DNA of 6,926 nucleotides from Candidatus Eiseniibacteriota bacterium (GTDB taxonomy: Bacteria > Joyebacterota > Joyebacteria > Joyebacterales > Joyebacteraceae), in contig DAOVNE010000072.1 of NCBI GenBank assembly GCA_030630395.1, positions 1 to 6,926 of the forward strand, in the 5' to 3' direction. Below are positions 5,725-6,926 of this stretch, in pieces; the stretch's first letter is position 1; each line of letters starts with the position of its first letter. Under the pieces are notes generated by a model. It had not been told where the DNA came from. It did not search any database and was given only the letters and a program-made list of their open reading frames with translations. A program made the translations under genes and the position numbers.

Positions 5725-6926
5725 GCGAAAGCAACTCCGACGGCAACCTGGTCCACGTCGCGAAGCAGGCGACTGGCGTGATGACATACCAGTTCATCGG
5801 TATTGCGCTCGGCTTCGGCTCAAACCTCATCTTTGCGCGCGTCCTGGGTGCGGAGCTCCTGGGCATCTTCGTGCTGGCACAGACGACGCTCCTGGTCCTC
5901 TCACTGGCTGCATCGTTTGGCGTCGGCCCGATGCTGCTCCGGTTCATTCCCGTCTCACTGAGCCGGGGAGACAGAGAGGGCGCCGCTGGCATCACCGCGG
6001 TCGGCATACGCATCGTGCTCATCACGAGCGTGATCACGATGGTCGTTCTGTTCCTCGGGCGCAACGTTCTTGCGGGCCGGATCTTCAACGAACCCCGACT
6101 CCTCGACCTGGTACCCGTTATCACGATTGCCATTCTGCCGGCGGCCTACGTGAAGGTGTTCGGCTTCCTGCTCAGGGCTACCAAGCAAACCTACCGCGAG
6201 ACGTTCTGTCTGGAGATCGTGGCAAAGAGCGCGAAGCTGCTGGTCTTCTTCCTCCTCCTCTCAGCCGGACTCAAGCTGACGGGTCTCACCTGGGCGCTAA
6301 CGGTCTCGTATGCGGCGGCAGCGGCAGCCATGGCCTTCATCATCGACCGTCATGCCCGCTATCTGACGCGTGGTCCACGAACGACTTCGGTCCCCGTCAG
6401 GCGGGTCATCACGTTCAGTGCCACGATGACGTTCGTCGCATTCATGAACTACAGCCTGAGCATCACCGACCGGACAATGCTCGGGATTCTCAGCACATCC
6501 AGAGATGTCGGTGTCTACAACATCGCTTTCCTCATCTCGAATATGCTCGCGCTCGTGTTCATGGGGTTCAACAACGCATTCTCACCGCTCATCTCGGAGC
6601 TCCATCACAGCGGGAGGAAGGACGAACTCAATAGCCTCTATTCCTCCCTCACACGCACAGTTCTCATCATTGTACTGCCGGCGCTGATCTGGATGGTGGG
6701 ATTCGGAGATGACCTGCTTCTGTTCTTCGGGAAGGATTTCCACGCCGGCTATCTCGCGATGGTGGTCCTCGGAGCGGGAGTTCTCACGCGCTGCGCGGTC
6801 GGCTCGGTCGGTACACTCCTCATGCTGTCAGGGCACCAAGCCTACAACGCGATCAACATCGTCGTGGTGACGGCGGCCAACATCCTGCTGAACCTGTTCC
6901 TGATCCCCCGCTACGGCGTGCTTGGC
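5721..6926 (+). CDS. Wzx-like polysaccharide flippase (MOP superfamily), C-terminus cut by window edge
   Basis: GTG5721 opens a frame of 402 codons with no stop before the right edge; family members usually have about 420-500 residues, so most of the protein is present. I count about eleven hydrophobic segments: about 18-43, 46-69, 88-112, 129-152, 163-182, 185-208, 228-257, 264-290, 311-336, 344-370 and 376-395. Typical features include an amphipathic N-terminus leading to GFGSNLIFARVLG, RFIPVSLSRG after the second segment, SITDRTMLG (247-255) followed by VGVYNIAF, and LLNLFLIPRYG at 389-399. Proteins of this family move undecaprenyl-linked oligosaccharides, or similar lipid-linked precursors, across the cytoplasmic membrane. 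It is coupled to the phosphodiesterase by GTGA. The exact glycan is unknown; MurJ is a relative, but the context favours a Wzx-type exporter. Confidence 0.88.
   Translation, partial: MSESNSDGNLVHVAKQATGVMTYQFIGIALGFGSNLIFARVLGAELLGIFVLAQTTLLVLSLAASFGVGPMLLRFIPVSLSRGDREGAAGITAVGIRIVLITSVITMVVLFLGRNVLAGRIFNEPRLLDLVPVITIAILPAAYVKVFGFLLRATKQTYRETFCLEIVAKSAKLLVFFLLLSAGLKLTGLTWALTVSYAAAAAAMAFIIDRHARYLTRGPRTTSVPVRRVITFSATMTFVAFMNYSLSITDRTMLGILSTSRDVGVYNIAFLISNMLALVFMGFNNAFSPLISELHHSGRKDELNSLYSSLTRTVLIIVLPALIWMVGFGDDLLLFFGKDFHAGYLAMVVLGAGVLTRCAVGSVGTLLMLSGHQAYNAINIVVVTAANILLNLFLIPRYGVLG

Larger units (their letters stand above)
3218..6926 (+). other. Three-gene operon: NTase-fold protein, AlkP-type phosphodiesterase, flippase
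   Basis: The three genes follow each other with overlaps of 1 nt (TGATG at 4487-4491) and 4 nt (GTGA at 5721-5724), each start preceded by a strong Shine-Dalgarno. No promoter or terminator signal was seen between them. The arrangement implies one transcript and translational coupling. The flippase suggests an envelope or surface polysaccharide locus that continues beyond 6926. Confidence 0.85.

Noticed and set aside
4360..5787. 475-codon open frame on the minus strand
   Set aside because: It lies antisense to the phosphodiesterase gene and parts of both neighbours, has no recognisable motif, and is explained by the codon bias of the GC-rich sense genes, whose family motifs are clear.

Overview
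The window is GC-rich (roughly 58-60% by eye) bacterial DNA with two divergently oriented blocks separated by a 493-base intergenic region. There is no sign of RNA genes, CRISPR arrays or transposases. A large exported gingipain-family (C25) protease with Ig-like repeats, beside an envelope-polysaccharide type cluster, fits a GC-rich diderm bacterium of the FCB group or a related candidate phylum. That placement is an inference from gene content; no marker gene is present.

Left block (1-2724, minus strand): one long gene read from 2724 towards 1. It is open in all 908 codons and runs off the left edge without a stop. It encodes a secreted cysteine peptidase: signal peptide, C25-type propeptide, C25 catalytic domain with a visible His452/Cys486 pair, then Ig-like modules, an unassigned Cys-containing module and the start of a carboxypeptidase-regulatory-like module. 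The C-terminal sorting region lies outside the window.

Intergenic region (2725-3217): it holds a well-formed promoter for the protease (TATAAT -10 on the minus strand), with a perfect 12-bp palindrome inside the -35/-10 spacer. A 23-bp imperfect inverted repeat (20/23 matches) sits on either side of that promoter. Nearer the right block are a weak extended -10 promoter candidate and a 7-bp-arm inverted repeat at 3131-3149.

Right block (3218-6926, plus strand): three tightly coupled genes. First is a 423-residue protein with a DNA polymerase beta-like nucleotidyltransferase signature and a helical C-terminal part. Next is a cytoplasmic alkaline-phosphatase-superfamily phosphodiesterase with a complete metal-ligand set. 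Last is a Wzx/MOP-type flippase cut by the right edge. Junctions are a 1-nt overlap (TGATG) and a 4-nt overlap (GTGA), each with a strong Shine-Dalgarno, so translation is probably coupled. The flippase points to export of a lipid-linked glycan or similar envelope precursor. The first two enzymes may modify or edit that precursor, but their substrates cannot be read from the sequence. This NTase-phosphodiesterase-flippase trio is the most interesting unit in the window.
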